Below, piece by piece: positions 17,403-27,737 of a DNA stretch of 64,000 nt. Location: the NCBI GenBank assembly GCA_900539175.1, contig UQAW01000015.1, forward strand, positions 1 to 64,000, written 5' to 3'. Below the pieces are notes generated by a model. The model was not told the origin of the DNA, did no database searches, and worked only from the letters and a program-made list of their open reading frames with translations. The stretch is from an uncultured Lachnospiraceae bacterium. Its GTDB lineage: Bacteria > Bacillota > Clostridia > Lachnospirales > Lachnospiraceae. Both the position numbers and the translations under genes were made by a program. Positions within the stretch are counted from its first letter, which is position 1; each line of letters starts with the position of its first letter.

Positions 17403-17470
17403 GGATACCAGGGTAAAAAGTGCGTAGCAATCCGTGGTATCATGGGGGCAAAATACCTTTTGACCCCAAC
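17403..17470 (+). repeat. Dispersed hairpin repeat, copy R4, inside the V-ATPase operon
   Basis: An internally deleted copy: GGATACCAGGGTAAAAAGTGCG, then AGCAATCCGTGGTATCAT, then GGGGGCAAAATACC with TTTTGACCCC. The terminal hairpin is kept with one base bulged. It fills most of the 110-base gap between ntpC and ntpI and would be part of the operon mRNA. Confidence 0.85.
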
Positions 17471-17503
17471 ATCATAAATTAAGGAAACCGGAGGTATTTT
17501 ACT

Positions 17504-19435
17504 TTGATTGTAAAGATGAAATTCCTGAGCATAACCGGTCCGAAAACTGATATTGACCGTGTGGTCAATCAGTATCTGTCCAAGTATGAGATTCATCTGG
17601 AAAACGCGCTGGCAGAACTGAAGTCTGTACAAAACCTGACTCCATATATCCAGATTAATCCCTACAAAGAAACGTTGAAACTTGCAGAAGAATATATGCA
17701 GTTGATACCCGCGGACAGACAAAAGACCGCCAAAGAGCTCACACTGGACGAGTCCATCGCATTTGTGCAGAATCTGGACAGTATGATGACTCAGATCAAT
17801 GAAGAACGTGCCGGCTATGAAGCCGAACACAACCGCTACCGGGAGCTATATGAAAAAATCGAACCTTTCCTTGGTCTGGACTGCGATATTTCTACAATAT
17901 TTAGTTTCCGGCAAATTAAGTATCGTTTTGGAAAAATACCAAAAGAATACTTTAACAAATTCCAGAACTTCATCTATGATGATATGGAGACGGTATTCTA
18001 CCGCTGCCATTCTGATGAACAGTACGTCTGGGGAATCTACTTCTGTCTGAGAGAACACGTCAGCAAAGTAGATGCTGTATATGCTTCCATGCATTTCGAG
18101 CGTCTTCATCTCCCCGATGCCTATCACGGAACGCCGCAGCAGGCACACGCTGAACTTGCAGGAAAATTGCAGGAAACTAATACGAAAATCACTTCCTGTG
18201 ATGCCAAAATTCAGAATTATCTGAAAAAACACACGGAAGAACTGGAAGCCGCATACAACAAGTTATCTGCATTATCTGAAAATTTTGATGTGCGTAAGCT
18301 TGCCGCATGTACAAATTCCAAGAAAGAAACTTTCTATATTTTGTGCGGATGGATGTCGGAAAAAGATACTTTGTCCTTCCAGAAAGAGATTGCAAATGAT
18401 CCCAATCTCTTCTGCTTTATCGAAGACAATGACTGCAACATTCTTGCACAGCCGCCGACCAAACTGAAAAACCCGAAAATCTTTAAACCTTTTGAAATGT
18501 TTATTCGGATGTATGGTCTGCCGGCTTACAATGAAATCGACCCCACAATTTTCGTAGGTCTGACGTATGCCTTTATCTTCGGAACGATGTTCGGAGATGT
18601 GGGGCAGGGACTATGTCTCGTAATCGGCGGCGCGATACTTTATAAAATGAAAAAGATACCGTTGGCAGCTATTTTAAGCATAGCCGGAGTCTTCTCTGTG
18701 ATTTTCGGCTTTTTGTACGGCAGTTTCTTCGGTTTTGAAGAACTGATCCCGGCGTTGTGGCTGAAACCAAAGACAGCTATGACCACACTGCCATTTATCG
18801 GTACCATGAATACGGTATTTGTGGTTGCCATCGCATTTGGTATGTTCCTGATCCTGACTACCATGATCATGCATATCATCAATGCAGTGAAAGCACATGA
18901 TATGGAAGGAACCTTTTTTGATCAGAACGCGGTAAGCGGTCTTGTCTTCTACGGTGCACTGGTTGCCGTAATTTTCCTGTTTATGACAGGCAATACCGTT
19001 CCCGGAACTGCCGTTCTGGCAGTCATGTTCGGAGTTCCTCTCATTCTGATCATGCTGAAAGAACCTCTGACCCGCATGATAAAGAAACGCAAACCGGCAA
19101 TCGAAGGCGGTAAAGGCATGTTCTTCGTACAAAGCTTCTTCGAACTTTTCGAAATCATGCTCAGCTATATGTCCAATACACTCTCGTTTGTCCGTATGGG
19201 CGCATTTGCGGTCAGCCACGCTGCCATGATGGAAGTTGTGCTGATGCTGGCAGGTGCGGAAAACGGCGGATCACCCAACTGGCTGATTATCATCCTCGGC
19301 AATCTCTTTGTCTGTGGTATGGAAGGCCTGATTGTAGGAATACAGGTGCTTCGTCTTGAATACTATGAGATGTTCAGTCGTTTCTATAAAGGAAACGGCC
19401 GTGAATTTAAACCATTTTTAAAGAAAAGCAAGTAA
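17504..19435 (+). CDS. ntpI: V-type ATPase subunit I (a subunit)
   Basis: A 643-residue stator membrane subunit that carries the ion half-channels. Residues 1-~330 are a soluble helical arm; about seven membrane spans follow, with FGTMFGDVGQGL around residue 367 and SYMSNTLSFVRMGAFAVSHA around 552-571, where the Arg faces the rotor ring. The start is TTG 17504, nine bases after GGAGG. The conserved core motifs are intact. Confidence 0.93.
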   Translation: MIVKMKFLSITGPKTDIDRVVNQYLSKYEIHLENALAELKSVQNLTPYIQINPYKETLKLAEEYMQLIPADRQKTAKELTLDESIAFVQNLDSMMTQINEERAGYEAEHNRYRELYEKIEPFLGLDCDISTIFSFRQIKYRFGKIPKEYFNKFQNFIYDDMETVFYRCHSDEQYVWGIYFCLREHVSKVDAVYASMHFERLHLPDAYHGTPQQAHAELAGKLQETNTKITSCDAKIQNYLKKHTEELEAAYNKLSALSENFDVRKLAACTNSKKETFYILCGWMSEKDTLSFQKEIANDPNLFCFIEDNDCNILAQPPTKLKNPKIFKPFEMFIRMYGLPAYNEIDPTIFVGLTYAFIFGTMFGDVGQGLCLVIGGAILYKMKKIPLAAILSIAGVFSVIFGFLYGSFFGFEELIPALWLKPKTAMTTLPFIGTMNTVFVVAIAFGMFLILTTMIMHIINAVKAHDMEGTFFDQNAVSGLVFYGALVAVIFLFMTGNTVPGTAVLAVMFGVPLILIMLKEPLTRMIKKRKPAIEGGKGMFFVQSFFELFEIMLSYMSNTLSFVRMGAFAVSHAAMMEVVLMLAGAENGGSPNWLIIILGNLFVCGMEGLIVGIQVLRLEYYEMFSRFYKGNGREFKPFLKKSK

Positions 19436-19475
19436 TAAACCTTATTATTATTTTTTTATCAGGAGGACAATTATT

Positions 19476-19904
19476 ATGAAAACAATCATTCAAATCATCA
19501 CAGCAGTTGCACTTGTTCTGACCATTGTAATCCCGACAGGCACATTTTTCCTGGGCGAAAAGAACAAAAAACGTTACAAAAAAACACTTTCGGTAAATTG
19601 TCTCGCATTCTTTGGTCTTCTCATCATCGGAACCATCGTCAATATGGCAGGAACTGTAACCGCACATGCGGCTGTAGACGGCGCTGGTCTTGCAACTGGT
19701 CTTGGTTATCTGGGCGCTGCTCTGGTTACTGGTTTGTCAGGTATCGGTTCCGGTATTGCCGTTGCAAGCTCCGCAAGTGCCGCACTGGGTGCTATCAGTG
19801 AAGATGGTTCCCTCTTCGGTAAATCCATGATTTTCGTAGCTATGGCCGAAGGTATTGCCCTCTACGGTCTGATTATCTCTTTTATGATTTTAGGACAGCT
19901 GTAA
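19476..19904 (+). CDS. ntpK: V-type ATPase proteolipid subunit K (c ring)
   Basis: A 142-residue, very hydrophobic subunit with four spans. The second hairpin has GLSGIGSGIAVASSASA and the ion-binding helix VAMAEGIALYGLIISFMIL with the essential Glu; the first hairpin has no equivalent carboxylate, as is usual for V-type rings with one site per four helices. The residues seen do not allow me to decide between Na+ and H+. Confidence 0.92.
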   Translation: MKTIIQIITAVALVLTIVIPTGTFFLGEKNKKRYKKTLSVNCLAFFGLLIIGTIVNMAGTVTAHAAVDGAGLATGLGYLGAALVTGLSGIGSGIAVASSASAALGAISEDGSLFGKSMIFVAMAEGIALYGLIISFMILGQL

Positions 19905-19919
19905 AGCAGGTGAAATTTT

Positions 19920-20228
19920 ATGAAAATGTTCTTGATCAGTGACAACATCGACACCCAGACAGGTATGCGGCTCGCAGGCGTTGAGGGTGTGGTGGTACAT
20001 GAGCGTGAAGAGCTGAGGTCTGCCCTTTGGACCGCTCTTGCCGATAAAGATATCGGTATTATCCTGCTGACAGAAAAATTCGGCAGGGAATTCCCGGATA
20101 TCATAGACGATGTCCGGCTGAACCACAGACTTCCGCTGATTATTGAAATACCGGACCGTCATGGTACCGGTCGAAAACCCGATTTCATCACTTCCTATGT
20201 AAATGAAGCAATCGGACTTAAATTATAA
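19920..20228 (+). CDS. ntpG: V-type ATPase subunit F
   Basis: A 102-residue central-stalk protein beginning MKMFLISDNIDTQTGMRLAGVEG, with IGIILLTEKFGREFPD in the middle, both typical of the vATP-synt_F family (called NtpG in Enterococcus). It regulates rotation together with subunit D. The ATG comes 16 bases after the ntpK stop. Confidence 0.92.
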   Translation: MKMFLISDNIDTQTGMRLAGVEGVVVHEREELRSALWTALADKDIGIILLTEKFGREFPDIIDDVRLNHRLPLIIEIPDRHGTGRKPDFITSYVNEAIGLKL

Positions 20229-20233
20229 GGCAG

Positions 20234-20830
20234 GTGAGAGAATTGACCATCGAAGAAAAATTAAATAATTTCTATCAAAGCTCTATCGAGACTGCCAGGG
20301 CCAATGCAAGTATGATCATCGAAGAACATCAGGCCGCTCTCGATAAGATTTTTACCGAACATAAAGAAACTATGGAACGTCAGGCCGCAGCAGAACTTGC
20401 AGCCGAAAAAGAGAAACTGAAGAGAGAGCTGAATAAACAGCTCTCCACGGAACAGCTTCACATCAAACGTTCCCTTTCCAGAAAAAATATGGAACTAAAA
20501 GATAAATTATTCGCAGAAGTTATCGAAAAACTCCGCGCCTTTAAAAAGACACCGGAATATACGGCATATCTGGAACGCAAAATCAAAGAAACCTGTGATT
20601 TTGCTGCAGGCGATGCCCTTACAATTTATCTGAACGCTTCCGATGCCCATCTGAAAGAACAGCTGGAACAAAGCACAAATACCAAACTTACTCTTTCCAG
20701 GGAAGATTTCAAGGGCGGGGTACGTGCCGTAATCGAAACAAAGCATATCCTGATCGACAACTCCTTCCTGACATTGCTGAATGATGAACGGGAAACATTT
20801 ATCTTCCATGGAGGTGTGACACATGAATAA
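20234..20830 (+). CDS. ntpE: V-type ATPase subunit E (peripheral stalk)
   Basis: About 198 residues. The N-terminal half is a charged coiled coil (AAAELAAEKEKLKRELNKQL), the C-terminal half a small globular domain (GGVRAVIETKHILIDNSF) of the vATP-synt_E family. It partners the first gene's product in the peripheral stalk. The start may be GTG 20234 or TTG 20243; AGGTGAG supports the second. It overlaps ntpA by eight bases. Confidence 0.9.
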   Translation: MRELTIEEKLNNFYQSSIETARANASMIIEEHQAALDKIFTEHKETMERQAAAELAAEKEKLKRELNKQLSTEQLHIKRSLSRKNMELKDKLFAEVIEKLRAFKKTPEYTAYLERKIKETCDFAAGDALTIYLNASDAHLKEQLEQSTNTKLTLSREDFKGGVRAVIETKHILIDNSFLTLLNDERETFIFHGGVTHE

Positions 20831-22589
20831 AACAGGAATCATCTATGGAATCAACGGCCCTGTCATCTATCTGAAGGGGAATACCGGATTTAAGATGTCC
20901 GAAATGGTATACGTGGGTAAAGAACGTCTGGTAGGCGAGGTCATCGGTCTGACCAAAGATACCACCACAATTCAGGTATTCGAAGAAACTACCGGCTTAA
21001 AACCGGGAGAAACTGTAACAGCCACCAGGGATGCCATCTCCGTAACCTTAGGTCCCGGAATCCTTGACAATATCTTTGACGGTATTGAGCGGCCTTTAAG
21101 CGAGATTGCCAGAGCATCCGGCAAATATATCACCCGCGGTGTCAATGTAGATTCTCTGGACACCGAAAAGCTCTGGGATGTACACATGACCGTAACTGTC
21201 GGTCAGGAGCTTCTGGGCGGCATGGTTATTGCTGAAACTCAGGAAACCAAAACCATTGTCCACAAATCTATGGTTCCGCCTGATATCCATGGTATCGTTA
21301 CCTGGACAGCGGAAGACGGAAAATATACCATCCTTGATCCGATCGTCAAACTGGAACTGGATGACGGAACTACAAAGGAACTGACCCTTTGTCAAAAATG
21401 GCCGATCCGTATCGCAAGACCTACATTAAAGCGCTACCCTGCCTCCGAACCTCTGGTTACCGGACAGCGTATCCTGGATACAATGTTCCCCATCGCCAAA
21501 GGCGGAACTGCTGCCGTACCGGGAGGCTTCGGAACAGGAAAGACCATGACTCAGCATCAGATTGCAAAATGGTCCAATGCTGATATTATCATCTACATCG
21601 GCTGCGGAGAACGGGGAAATGAAATGACTCAGGTTCTGGAAGAATTCTCCGAACTGGTGGACCCGAAAACCGGCAATCCTCTGATGCACCGTACCGCTCT
21701 GATTGCAAATACTTCCAATATGCCTGTAGCTGCCCGTGAGGCTTCTATCTATACCGGACTCACTCTGGCAGAATACTACAGAGATATGGGTTATGACGTG
21801 GCAATCATGGCTGACTCTACCTCCCGCTGGGCGGAAGCCTTGCGTGAGTTGTCCGGCCGTCTGGAAGAGATGCCCGCTGAGGAAGGTTTCCCGGCTTATC
21901 TGGCTTCCCGGCTGTCCGCATTCTATGAGCGTGCCGGTATGATGCAGAACCTGAATGGCACGGAGGGAAGTGTATCCATCATCGGAGCCGTATCCCCTCA
22001 GGGCGGTGATTTCTCCGAACCTGTTACGATGAACACCAAACGTTTCGTACGCTGCTTCTGGGGATTGGATAAATCGCTGGCATATGCCCGTCATTTCCCT
22101 GCCATCCACTGGCTGACCAGCTATTCCGAATATTTAAACGACCTTGCACCCTGGTACAAGGACAATGTGAACAAGAACTTCGTCGATATGAGAAATCAGT
22201 TAATGGCAATCCTGAACAGTGAAAGTTCCCTGATGGAAATCGTAAAACTGATCGGAAGTGACGTACTGCCCGATGATCAGAAACTGATTCTGGAAATTGC
22301 CCGTGTCATCCGCCTGGGATTCCTGCAGCAGAATGCCTTCCACAAGGACGATACCTGTGTCTCTATGGAAAAACAGTTTAAGATGATGGAAATCATCCTT
22401 TATCTGTATAAAAAATCGAAAGTGCTGGTTACCATGGGTATGCCCATGTCTGTGCTGAAAGAAGATACGATATTCGAAAAAATTATCGCAATCAAATATG
22501 ATATACCGAATGATAAATTAGAATTGTTCGATGATTACCGCAAAGCGGTTGACGAATTCTATGACAACGTATTGAAAAGAAACGGTTAA
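20823..22589 (+). CDS. ntpA: V-type ATPase catalytic subunit A
   Basis: A 588-residue catalytic subunit. It has the N-terminal beta-barrel ([15 protein letters not shown]), the V-type non-homologous insert, a P-loop [12 protein letters not shown] near residue 235, the arm glutamate region [12 protein letters not shown] and [16 protein letters not shown]. Length and motifs are normal. ATP hydrolysis or synthesis takes place at its interface with subunit B. Confidence 0.97.
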   Translation: MNKTGIIYGINGPVIYLKGNTGFKMSEMVYVGKERLVGEVIGLTKDTTTIQVFEETTGLKPGETVTATRDAISVTLGPGILDNIFDGIERPLSEIARASGKYITRGVNVDSLDTEKLWDVHMTVTVGQELLGGMVIAETQETKTIVHKSMVPPDIHGIVTWTAEDGKYTILDPIVKLELDDGTTKELTLCQKWPIRIARPTLKRYPASEPLVTGQRILDTMFPIAKGGTAAVPGGFGTGKTMTQHQIAKWSNADIIIYIGCGERGNEMTQVLEEFSELVDPKTGNPLMHRTALIANTSNMPVAAREASIYTGLTLAEYYRDMGYDVAIMADSTSRWAEALRELSGRLEEMPAEEGFPAYLASRLSAFYERAGMMQNLNGTEGSVSIIGAVSPQGGDFSEPVTMNTKRFVRCFWGLDKSLAYARHFPAIHWLTSYSEYLNDLAPWYKDNVNKNFVDMRNQLMAILNSESSLMEIVKLIGSDVLPDDQKLILEIARVIRLGFLQQNAFHKDDTCVSMEKQFKMMEIILYLYKKSKVLVTMGMPMSVLKEDTIFEKIIAIKYDIPNDKLELFDDYRKAVDEFYDNVLKRNG

Positions 22590-22603
22590 GGAGGGGACAT
22601 CAT

Positions 22604-24025
22604 ATGGCAATCGAATATTTAGGCTTAAGTGAAATCAATGGACCCCTCGTGGTCCTGGAAGACGTCAAGGACGCATTCTTTGAAGAAATCGTAGAATTTA
22701 CCGTAGAAGGCAACCAGAAAAAATTAGGACGTATTACAGCCGTCTACGAAGATAAGGCTATTATCCAGGTCTTTGAGGGAACAGATAATATGTCTTTAAA
22801 AAACACCCATACCCGTCTGACGGGACATCCGATGGAAATCGCCCTGTCCGAAGAAATTCTGGGCCGGACATTTGACGGAATCGGCAAACCGATCGACGGT
22901 CTGGGACCAATCACCGCAGACTATAAGGCAAATATCAACGGTCTGCCCCTGAATCCGGTGACCCGGCAGTATCCAAGGAACTATATCCGCACTGGTATCT
23001 CCGCCATCGATGGTCTTACTACACTGATCCGTGGACAGAAACTTCCGATTTTCTCCGGAAATGGTCTGCCCCACGACGATCTGGCTGCCCAGATTGTACA
23101 GCAGGCTTCTCTGGGTGACAATACAGATGAAAAATTCGCTATTGTATTCGCCGCTATGGGTGTCAAGTATGATGTAGCTGAATTTTTCCGCCGTACCTTT
23201 GAGGAAAGCGGTGTATCCGACCACGTAGTCATGTTCCTGAATCTGGCAAACGATCCCGTAGTGGAACGTCTGATTACCCCGAAAGTGGCACTGACTGCCG
23301 CAGAATACCTTGCATTTGAGAAGGGAATGCATATCCTGGTAATCCTGACGGACATCACCTCCTTCTGTGAAGCCATGCGTGAGGTATCTTCCTCAAAAGG
23401 CGAGATTCCTTCCCGTAAAGGTTATCCCGGATACTTGTACTCCGAACTGGCAACCCTTTACGAACGTGCCGGAATCGTAAGAGACGGAAAGGGTTCCGTA
23501 ACCCAGATTCCGATTCTTACCATGCCCAATGACGATATCACCCATCCGATCCCTGACCTGACCGGTTACATCACCGAAGGCCAGATTGTACTGGATCGTC
23601 AGCTTCACGGTCAGTCCATCTACCCGCCGATTAATGTACTGCCGTCCCTGTCCCGTCTGATGAAAGATGGTATCGGCGCCGGTTACACACGGGCAGATCA
23701 TCAGGATGTGGCAAATCAGCTCTTTTCCTGTTACGCTAAGGTAGGAGATGCAAGAGCACTGGCGTCTGTCATCGGTGAGGATGAACTTTCCCCGCTGGAT
23801 AAACGTTATCTGATCTTCGGAAATGCCTTTGAGCATGAATTTGTCGGTCAGGGTATGGAAGAAAACCGTACCATTGAAGAAACCCTTGACATCGGCTGGC
23901 ATCTGCTTGGAATCCTTCCAAGAGAGGAACTGGACCGAATCGATACCAAGATTCTGGATCAGTACTATCAGCCAACGGAAATTGATTTAACAGCCGAGGC
24001 AAAAGCCGAAGCGGAAAGTATGTAA
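22604..24025 (+). CDS. ntpB: V-type ATPase subunit B
   Basis: A 473-residue non-catalytic head subunit. As expected, the P-loop is replaced by [14 protein letters not shown] near residue 150. [21 protein letters not shown] and [13 protein letters not shown] carry the conserved nucleotide-interface residues. AAGGAGGGG precedes the ATG. It alternates with subunit A in the A3B3 head. Confidence 0.97.
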   Translation: MAIEYLGLSEINGPLVVLEDVKDAFFEEIVEFTVEGNQKKLGRITAVYEDKAIIQVFEGTDNMSLKNTHTRLTGHPMEIALSEEILGRTFDGIGKPIDGLGPITADYKANINGLPLNPVTRQYPRNYIRTGISAIDGLTTLIRGQKLPIFSGNGLPHDDLAAQIVQQASLGDNTDEKFAIVFAAMGVKYDVAEFFRRTFEESGVSDHVVMFLNLANDPVVERLITPKVALTAAEYLAFEKGMHILVILTDITSFCEAMREVSSSKGEIPSRKGYPGYLYSELATLYERAGIVRDGKGSVTQIPILTMPNDDITHPIPDLTGYITEGQIVLDRQLHGQSIYPPINVLPSLSRLMKDGIGAGYTRADHQDVANQLFSCYAKVGDARALASVIGEDELSPLDKRYLIFGNAFEHEFVGQGMEENRTIEETLDIGWHLLGILPREELDRIDTKILDQYYQPTEIDLTAEAKAEAESM

Positions 24026-24042
24026 CCGAAGGGAGGGATTAG

Positions 24043-24660
24043 ATGGATCCGAATACATTTCCCACAAAAGGGAATTTAATACTTGCAAAGAATTCACTGT
24101 CCCTGGCACGTATGGGTTATGATCTGATGGATAAGAAGCGGAACATCCTGATCCGGGAAATGATGGATCTGATCGATCAGGCCAAGGATATCCAGTCCCA
24201 GATTGATGTGACCTTCCGTGAAGCATACGCCGCCCTCCAGATTGCAAATATGGAAAGCGGTATCAGCTATATACAGAGCATCTCTTATACGGTTCCTGAG
24301 GAAGAATCCATTCGTATTAAAACCCGAAGCATTATGGGTGTTGAGATTCCCCTTGTGGAATCCGACCCCTCGGGACAGAACCCTACGTATGCTTTCTATA
24401 CTACCAAAGAATCTTTAGATAAAGCACGTATCGCCTTTGAAAAAGTAAAAGCTCTGACCATACGTCTCTCTATGGTCGAAAACTCCGCCTATCGACTGGC
24501 TGTGGCGATTAAAAAGACGCAGAAACGTGCCAACGCACTGAAGAATATCACAATTCCTCACTACGTGCAGTTATCAAAGGACATTTCAGATGCTTTGGAA
24601 GAAAAAGAACGGGAAGAATTCACAAGACTGAAAGTCATCAAAAGAATGCAGCAAAAATAA
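24043..24660 (+). CDS. ntpD: V-type ATPase subunit D (central rotor shaft)
   Basis: A 205-residue coiled-coil rotor shaft beginning with FPTKGNLILAKNSLSLARMGYDLMDKKRNIL, the family signature, and ending in a second long helix (NALKNITIPHYVQLSKDI, ALEEKEREEFTRLKVIK). It is the last gene of the operon, followed by a strong hairpin. Confidence 0.95.
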   Translation: MDPNTFPTKGNLILAKNSLSLARMGYDLMDKKRNILIREMMDLIDQAKDIQSQIDVTFREAYAALQIANMESGISYIQSISYTVPEEESIRIKTRSIMGVEIPLVESDPSGQNPTYAFYTTKESLDKARIAFEKVKALTIRLSMVENSAYRLAVAIKKTQKRANALKNITIPHYVQLSKDISDALEEKEREEFTRLKVIKRMQQK

Positions 24661-24708
24661 ATATCTGCAAGTGGCTAGACAGAAATGTTTTCGACAACTA
24701 GCACAAAA

Positions 24709-24742
24709 GAAAACCCCAGAAGTAGCGGCTTCTGGGGTTTTC
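24709..24742. terminator. V-ATPase operon terminator (bidirectional)
   Basis: A 14-bp perfect stem, GAAAACCCCAGAAG (24709-24722) with CTTCTGGGGTTTTC (24729-24742), and a six-base loop. The T-rich 3' arm allows function as an intrinsic terminator. Confidence 0.85.
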
Positions 24743-25258
24743 ACTATGTGTCCCAATGGACATAAGTGCTTTACTGATAATATTATATTAACTCTTTTCA
24801 AAATTAATGTCAACCCTGTTTAAACTTCTTATCTGGTCAACCACCTTTAAATCTCATTTTCTTTATACAATCGCCACTTCAATTGTCTCTATTGTCTGAA
24901 AATATTCTATCATTTTTTGATATAATTTCATATATTTTGATTACTCGAATGTCAAGCATTTTTTACGATTTTTTTACATTTTTATGCGATTTATGACTTC
25001 TCTACAAAACACCCGTTCTTTCAATTTCTTATGTAAATCACCGGATTTATCCTCAATTTTGGTGGATAATGTGGATAACTTGGTGTATAACTTTGATTTC
25101 AGCCATTTTAAGCCGTTTTTCGTACTATAATCTTGTGGATAACATTGTGGTTTATTTTTTTAGCGGAGCCTGTCTCATCGACAGATTCCGCTAAATCTTG
25201 TGCATTATGTCTAATTGCACACATTTTAATACAATTGAGAAAATTAAGAAAATTTCCT
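24743..25258. promoter_or_regulatory. AT-rich intergenic region with DnaA-box cluster
   Basis: No gene. Two exact TGTGGATAA sites (25070-25078, 25134-25142) share a ~95-base stretch with a one-mismatch site GGTGGATAA (25061-25069), an inverted one-mismatch site TTATCCTCA (25048-25056) and a weaker GGTGTATAA (25082-25090). The rest is AT-rich with long T-runs. No replication gene adjoins it. It may be a DnaA-binding or titration site. Confidence 0.5.
25159..25195 (-). terminator. Hairpin downstream of trxB
   Basis: TTTAGCGGA (25159-25167) pairs with TCCGCTAAA (25187-25195) and an inner TGTC with GACA. It lies 64 bases beyond the trxB stop but lacks a clear T-tail in that direction, so termination is only likely. 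Confidence 0.45.
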
Positions 25259-26179
25259 TTACCTATGGATCAGATAATTCTGTATTGACGTAATACAGTT
25301 AGCCCCGTCTGCTGCTGCAGTAATAATCTGCCGAAGCTGTTTTGTCCGCACATCACCCGCTGCAAATACCCCGGGAATACTCGTTACACCATCTTCCCCT
25401 GCTTCGATATAACCGCCCTTGTCCATCTTTAACTGCGAAACTGCCAATTCACTGTTGGGCGTAATACCCACAGCAATAAAGCAGCCGTCCGCTTCCAACT
25501 CACGCACTTCATCCGTCACTACATTACGCACACGTACGCCTTTTACCTGGAATTCCCCCTGAATCTCTGTGACAACACTATTCCAAATCATCCGGACATT
25601 ATCAAGTGCAAACAATTTGTCCTGTAAAACACGGGCAGCACGCAATTCTTCCCTGCGGTGGATGACATACACCTCTTTGCATATTCTTGCCAGAAAAATT
25701 GCATCTTCCACCGCCACATCTCCGCCGCCGACAACAACCACTGTCTTATCTCTGAAAAATGCTCCGTCACAGGTAGCGCAATAAGACACCCCGCTGCCGG
25801 AAAGTTCCTGTTCTCCCGGCACTTCAAGCATACGATGCTTCGCACCTGTTGCAAGAAGAACTGTCTTCGCACGGTATTCCTGCTTATTCGTAATTACATT
25901 CTTGATCTCACCTTCCAAACGCAATTCCTGCGCTCTTTCCTGTACAAAGACAGCTCCCATCTTCTCCGCATGTTCCCGCATCCTGCTGCCAAGATCCATA
26001 CCGCTGATTCCCGGAAGCCCTGGATAATTATCCACCTCATACGTATTAACCATCTGACCTCCGCTCATATAATTAGCTTCTATAAGAATCGAAGATAGTT
26101 TTGCCCGCTGGGCATAAATTGCCGCGCTAAGTCCCGCCGGACCGGAACCTATTATAATCACATCATACATTTTCTCCAT
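25259..26179 (-). CDS. trxB: Thioredoxin reductase
   Basis: A 306-residue flavoprotein that passes electrons from NADPH to thioredoxin. It has the FAD-binding GSGPAGLSAAIYAQRA at the N terminus, the redox-active pair in YCATCDGAFF (~residue 138), an NAD(P)-binding GGGDVAVEDA, and the C-terminal FAD motif GVFAAGDVRTKQLRQI. Start ATG 26179 (MEKMYDV) is likely; ATG 26170 is possible. No thioredoxin gene adjoins it. Confidence 0.95.
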   Translation of the reverse strand: MEKMYDVIIIGSGPAGLSAAIYAQRAKLSSILIEANYMSGGQMVNTYEVDNYPGLPGISGMDLGSRMREHAEKMGAVFVQERAQELRLEGEIKNVITNKQEYRAKTVLLATGAKHRMLEVPGEQELSGSGVSYCATCDGAFFRDKTVVVVGGGDVAVEDAIFLARICKEVYVIHRREELRAARVLQDKLFALDNVRMIWNSVVTEIQGEFQVKGVRVRNVVTDEVRELEADGCFIAVGITPNSELAVSQLKMDKGGYIEAGEDGVTSIPGVFAAGDVRTKQLRQIITAAADGANCITSIQNYLIHR

Positions 26180-26256
26180 CCTGCCACATACTCCTTTTCT
26201 AAACACGCTCTGATATTTTCAGATCTTCTGATTTGTTCCTCCATCAATAAGTATCA

Positions 26257-27570
26257 CTATATCCCTGTTCCTGCATCGTCAGCATCCCGTACTTCCGGAC
26301 TCGCTTCCGTTCCCGCATCATTCAATGGGGTCTCCTCCGCTGTTTCCTGATTATGCACCACCTTAATCTGACGCACCAGGTGAAGTACCTGGTCAATCGT
26401 CACCTGTGTATAGTCCAGATGTCCTTCCCCTGCATAAAATGTGTAGATATCATACTTATTATCCGTATCTTCTGTTTTTTCATACGTCTGTCCTTCAGCC
26501 GCCGAAAGGAATCGCTCCTCATCCATACCCAGCGTAATTCCTCCTGCAACTGTGATCGGTACCTTCGTTGTGTCCAGATCTCCGTACAGCGTTGTTACGA
26601 AACAATTTCGGATCGTCGTAGCATCTTTACCATAATTATGGACAATCGCATAAAGCTTCTGACCGCCTTTTTCCAGAGTTACATAACCGTATTTTCCATT
26701 TTTCACAGCCGCATCTGATTCTTCCTTGTTGATCTGCCACCCATTCGCTGTAAAACTGGATACCGGAGCCGGAAGTTTGTAATACGCACCATCATACAGG
26801 ACTATGAACTCCTGCAGCTGATTCCCCTCCGTCTCCGGCGCAATATATGCTCTCACCTCAGGTGTCGGATCATCACTGACATTTTCCAGTTCCTCTTCCC
26901 CCTCCGGATTCCGGAAATTCTGAAGATTCAGTTCTGTCAGAACCCCGGTTTCCTCATTGAATCCCAGCCTTACACTGCGGTTTATCCCATACTCATAGGT
27001 GAGAAAGATTTCTTTTCCTTCTTCATATCGGTCAATGGGAAGACCATAAACAGCAGTTACCTCTTCCTCTGTAGATTTCTGGAACACAAGATTTCCCGGA
27101 AGGTTTACATAAATCCCCTGACTCTCAGCACTGGAAGCATCTATGTGAATTCCTGCCACATAACACTTGGATATGGCAGTTTCCCGGGAATTCGGATTCA
27201 TAAGATCCACGTATAAAACATTTCCCTCCTGTTCAAATTTTTCATTTTCCAAATAGGTTTCCGCTCCTACTGTAACCGTATCGTCACCGTCATACTCCCA
27301 GCCAAGACTGATAAAATCCTCATAAGATACCGGCATTTTATAAACTTCACCCCAGATCGCAATAGTGAATGATGACATTTCTTCGGGAAGTTCCACCTGA
27401 TAATCCGGGATATCCTCCCCGGGAAATTCCTCGTCCAGTTCATCGGCAGGTTCCTCATCCTCCAATAGGGAAGAAGAGTTTGTCCCGATTGGTATCTCCT
27501 CCTTTTTTTCTTCACAGCCTGTCATAGCCAATGCCGCAATCAGGCATAACCCCCATGCATAACGTTTCAT
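26257..27570 (-). CDS. Lipoprotein with duplicated domain, unknown function
   Basis: A 437-residue secreted lipoprotein: signal sequence with lipobox MTGC (Cys 19), then a Glu/Asp-rich linker. Two similar ~170-residue units follow, each opening with a motif such as GEVYKMPVSYEDFISLGWEY or GAYYKLPAPVSSFTANGWQI. The units also share a segment of the type GI.LGM.EE...A.YG in which a charge-rich helix follows. The C terminus is low-complexity and acidic. Similar repeats occur in uncharacterised lipoproteins of gut Clostridia. It is divergent from the DUF885 gene. Confidence 0.75.
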   Translation of the reverse strand: MKRYAWGLCLIAALAMTGCEEKKEEIPIGTNSSSLLEDEEPADELDEEFPGEDIPDYQVELPEEMSSFTIAIWGEVYKMPVSYEDFISLGWEYDGDDTVTVGAETYLENEKFEQEGNVLYVDLMNPNSRETAISKCYVAGIHIDASSAESQGIYVNLPGNLVFQKSTEEEVTAVYGLPIDRYEEGKEIFLTYEYGINRSVRLGFNEETGVLTELNLQNFRNPEGEEELENVSDDPTPEVRAYIAPETEGNQLQEFIVLYDGAYYKLPAPVSSFTANGWQINKEESDAAVKNGKYGYVTLEKGGQKLYAIVHNYGKDATTIRNCFVTTLYGDLDTTKVPITVAGGITLGMDEERFLSAAEGQTYEKTEDTDNKYDIYTFYAGEGHLDYTQVTIDQVLHLVRQIKVVHNQETAEETPLNDAGTEASPEVRDADDAGTGI

Positions 27571-27737
27571 CTTTTATCCCTCTTTCAAATTCAGAAATCA
27601 GTGAACAACACTCTGTTGCATACCTCCATAGTTACAGATATTTTAGCACACTTAACTGTACTTTCCAATCCTGATTCCACATAAACTATTGAGAAGAGCT
27701 ACATGAAAGGATACGGATCTCTATTCCGTGGTGATTT

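Noticed and set aside
24743..25258. Chromosomal origin of replication
   Set aside because: DnaA-like boxes are present but dnaA, dnaN and a clear DNA-unwinding repeat are absent, and flanking genes point toward, not away from, the region.
24743..25258. dif recombination site
   Set aside because: CTTATGTAAAT at 25028 recalls one arm, but no matching second arm at the required distance was found.
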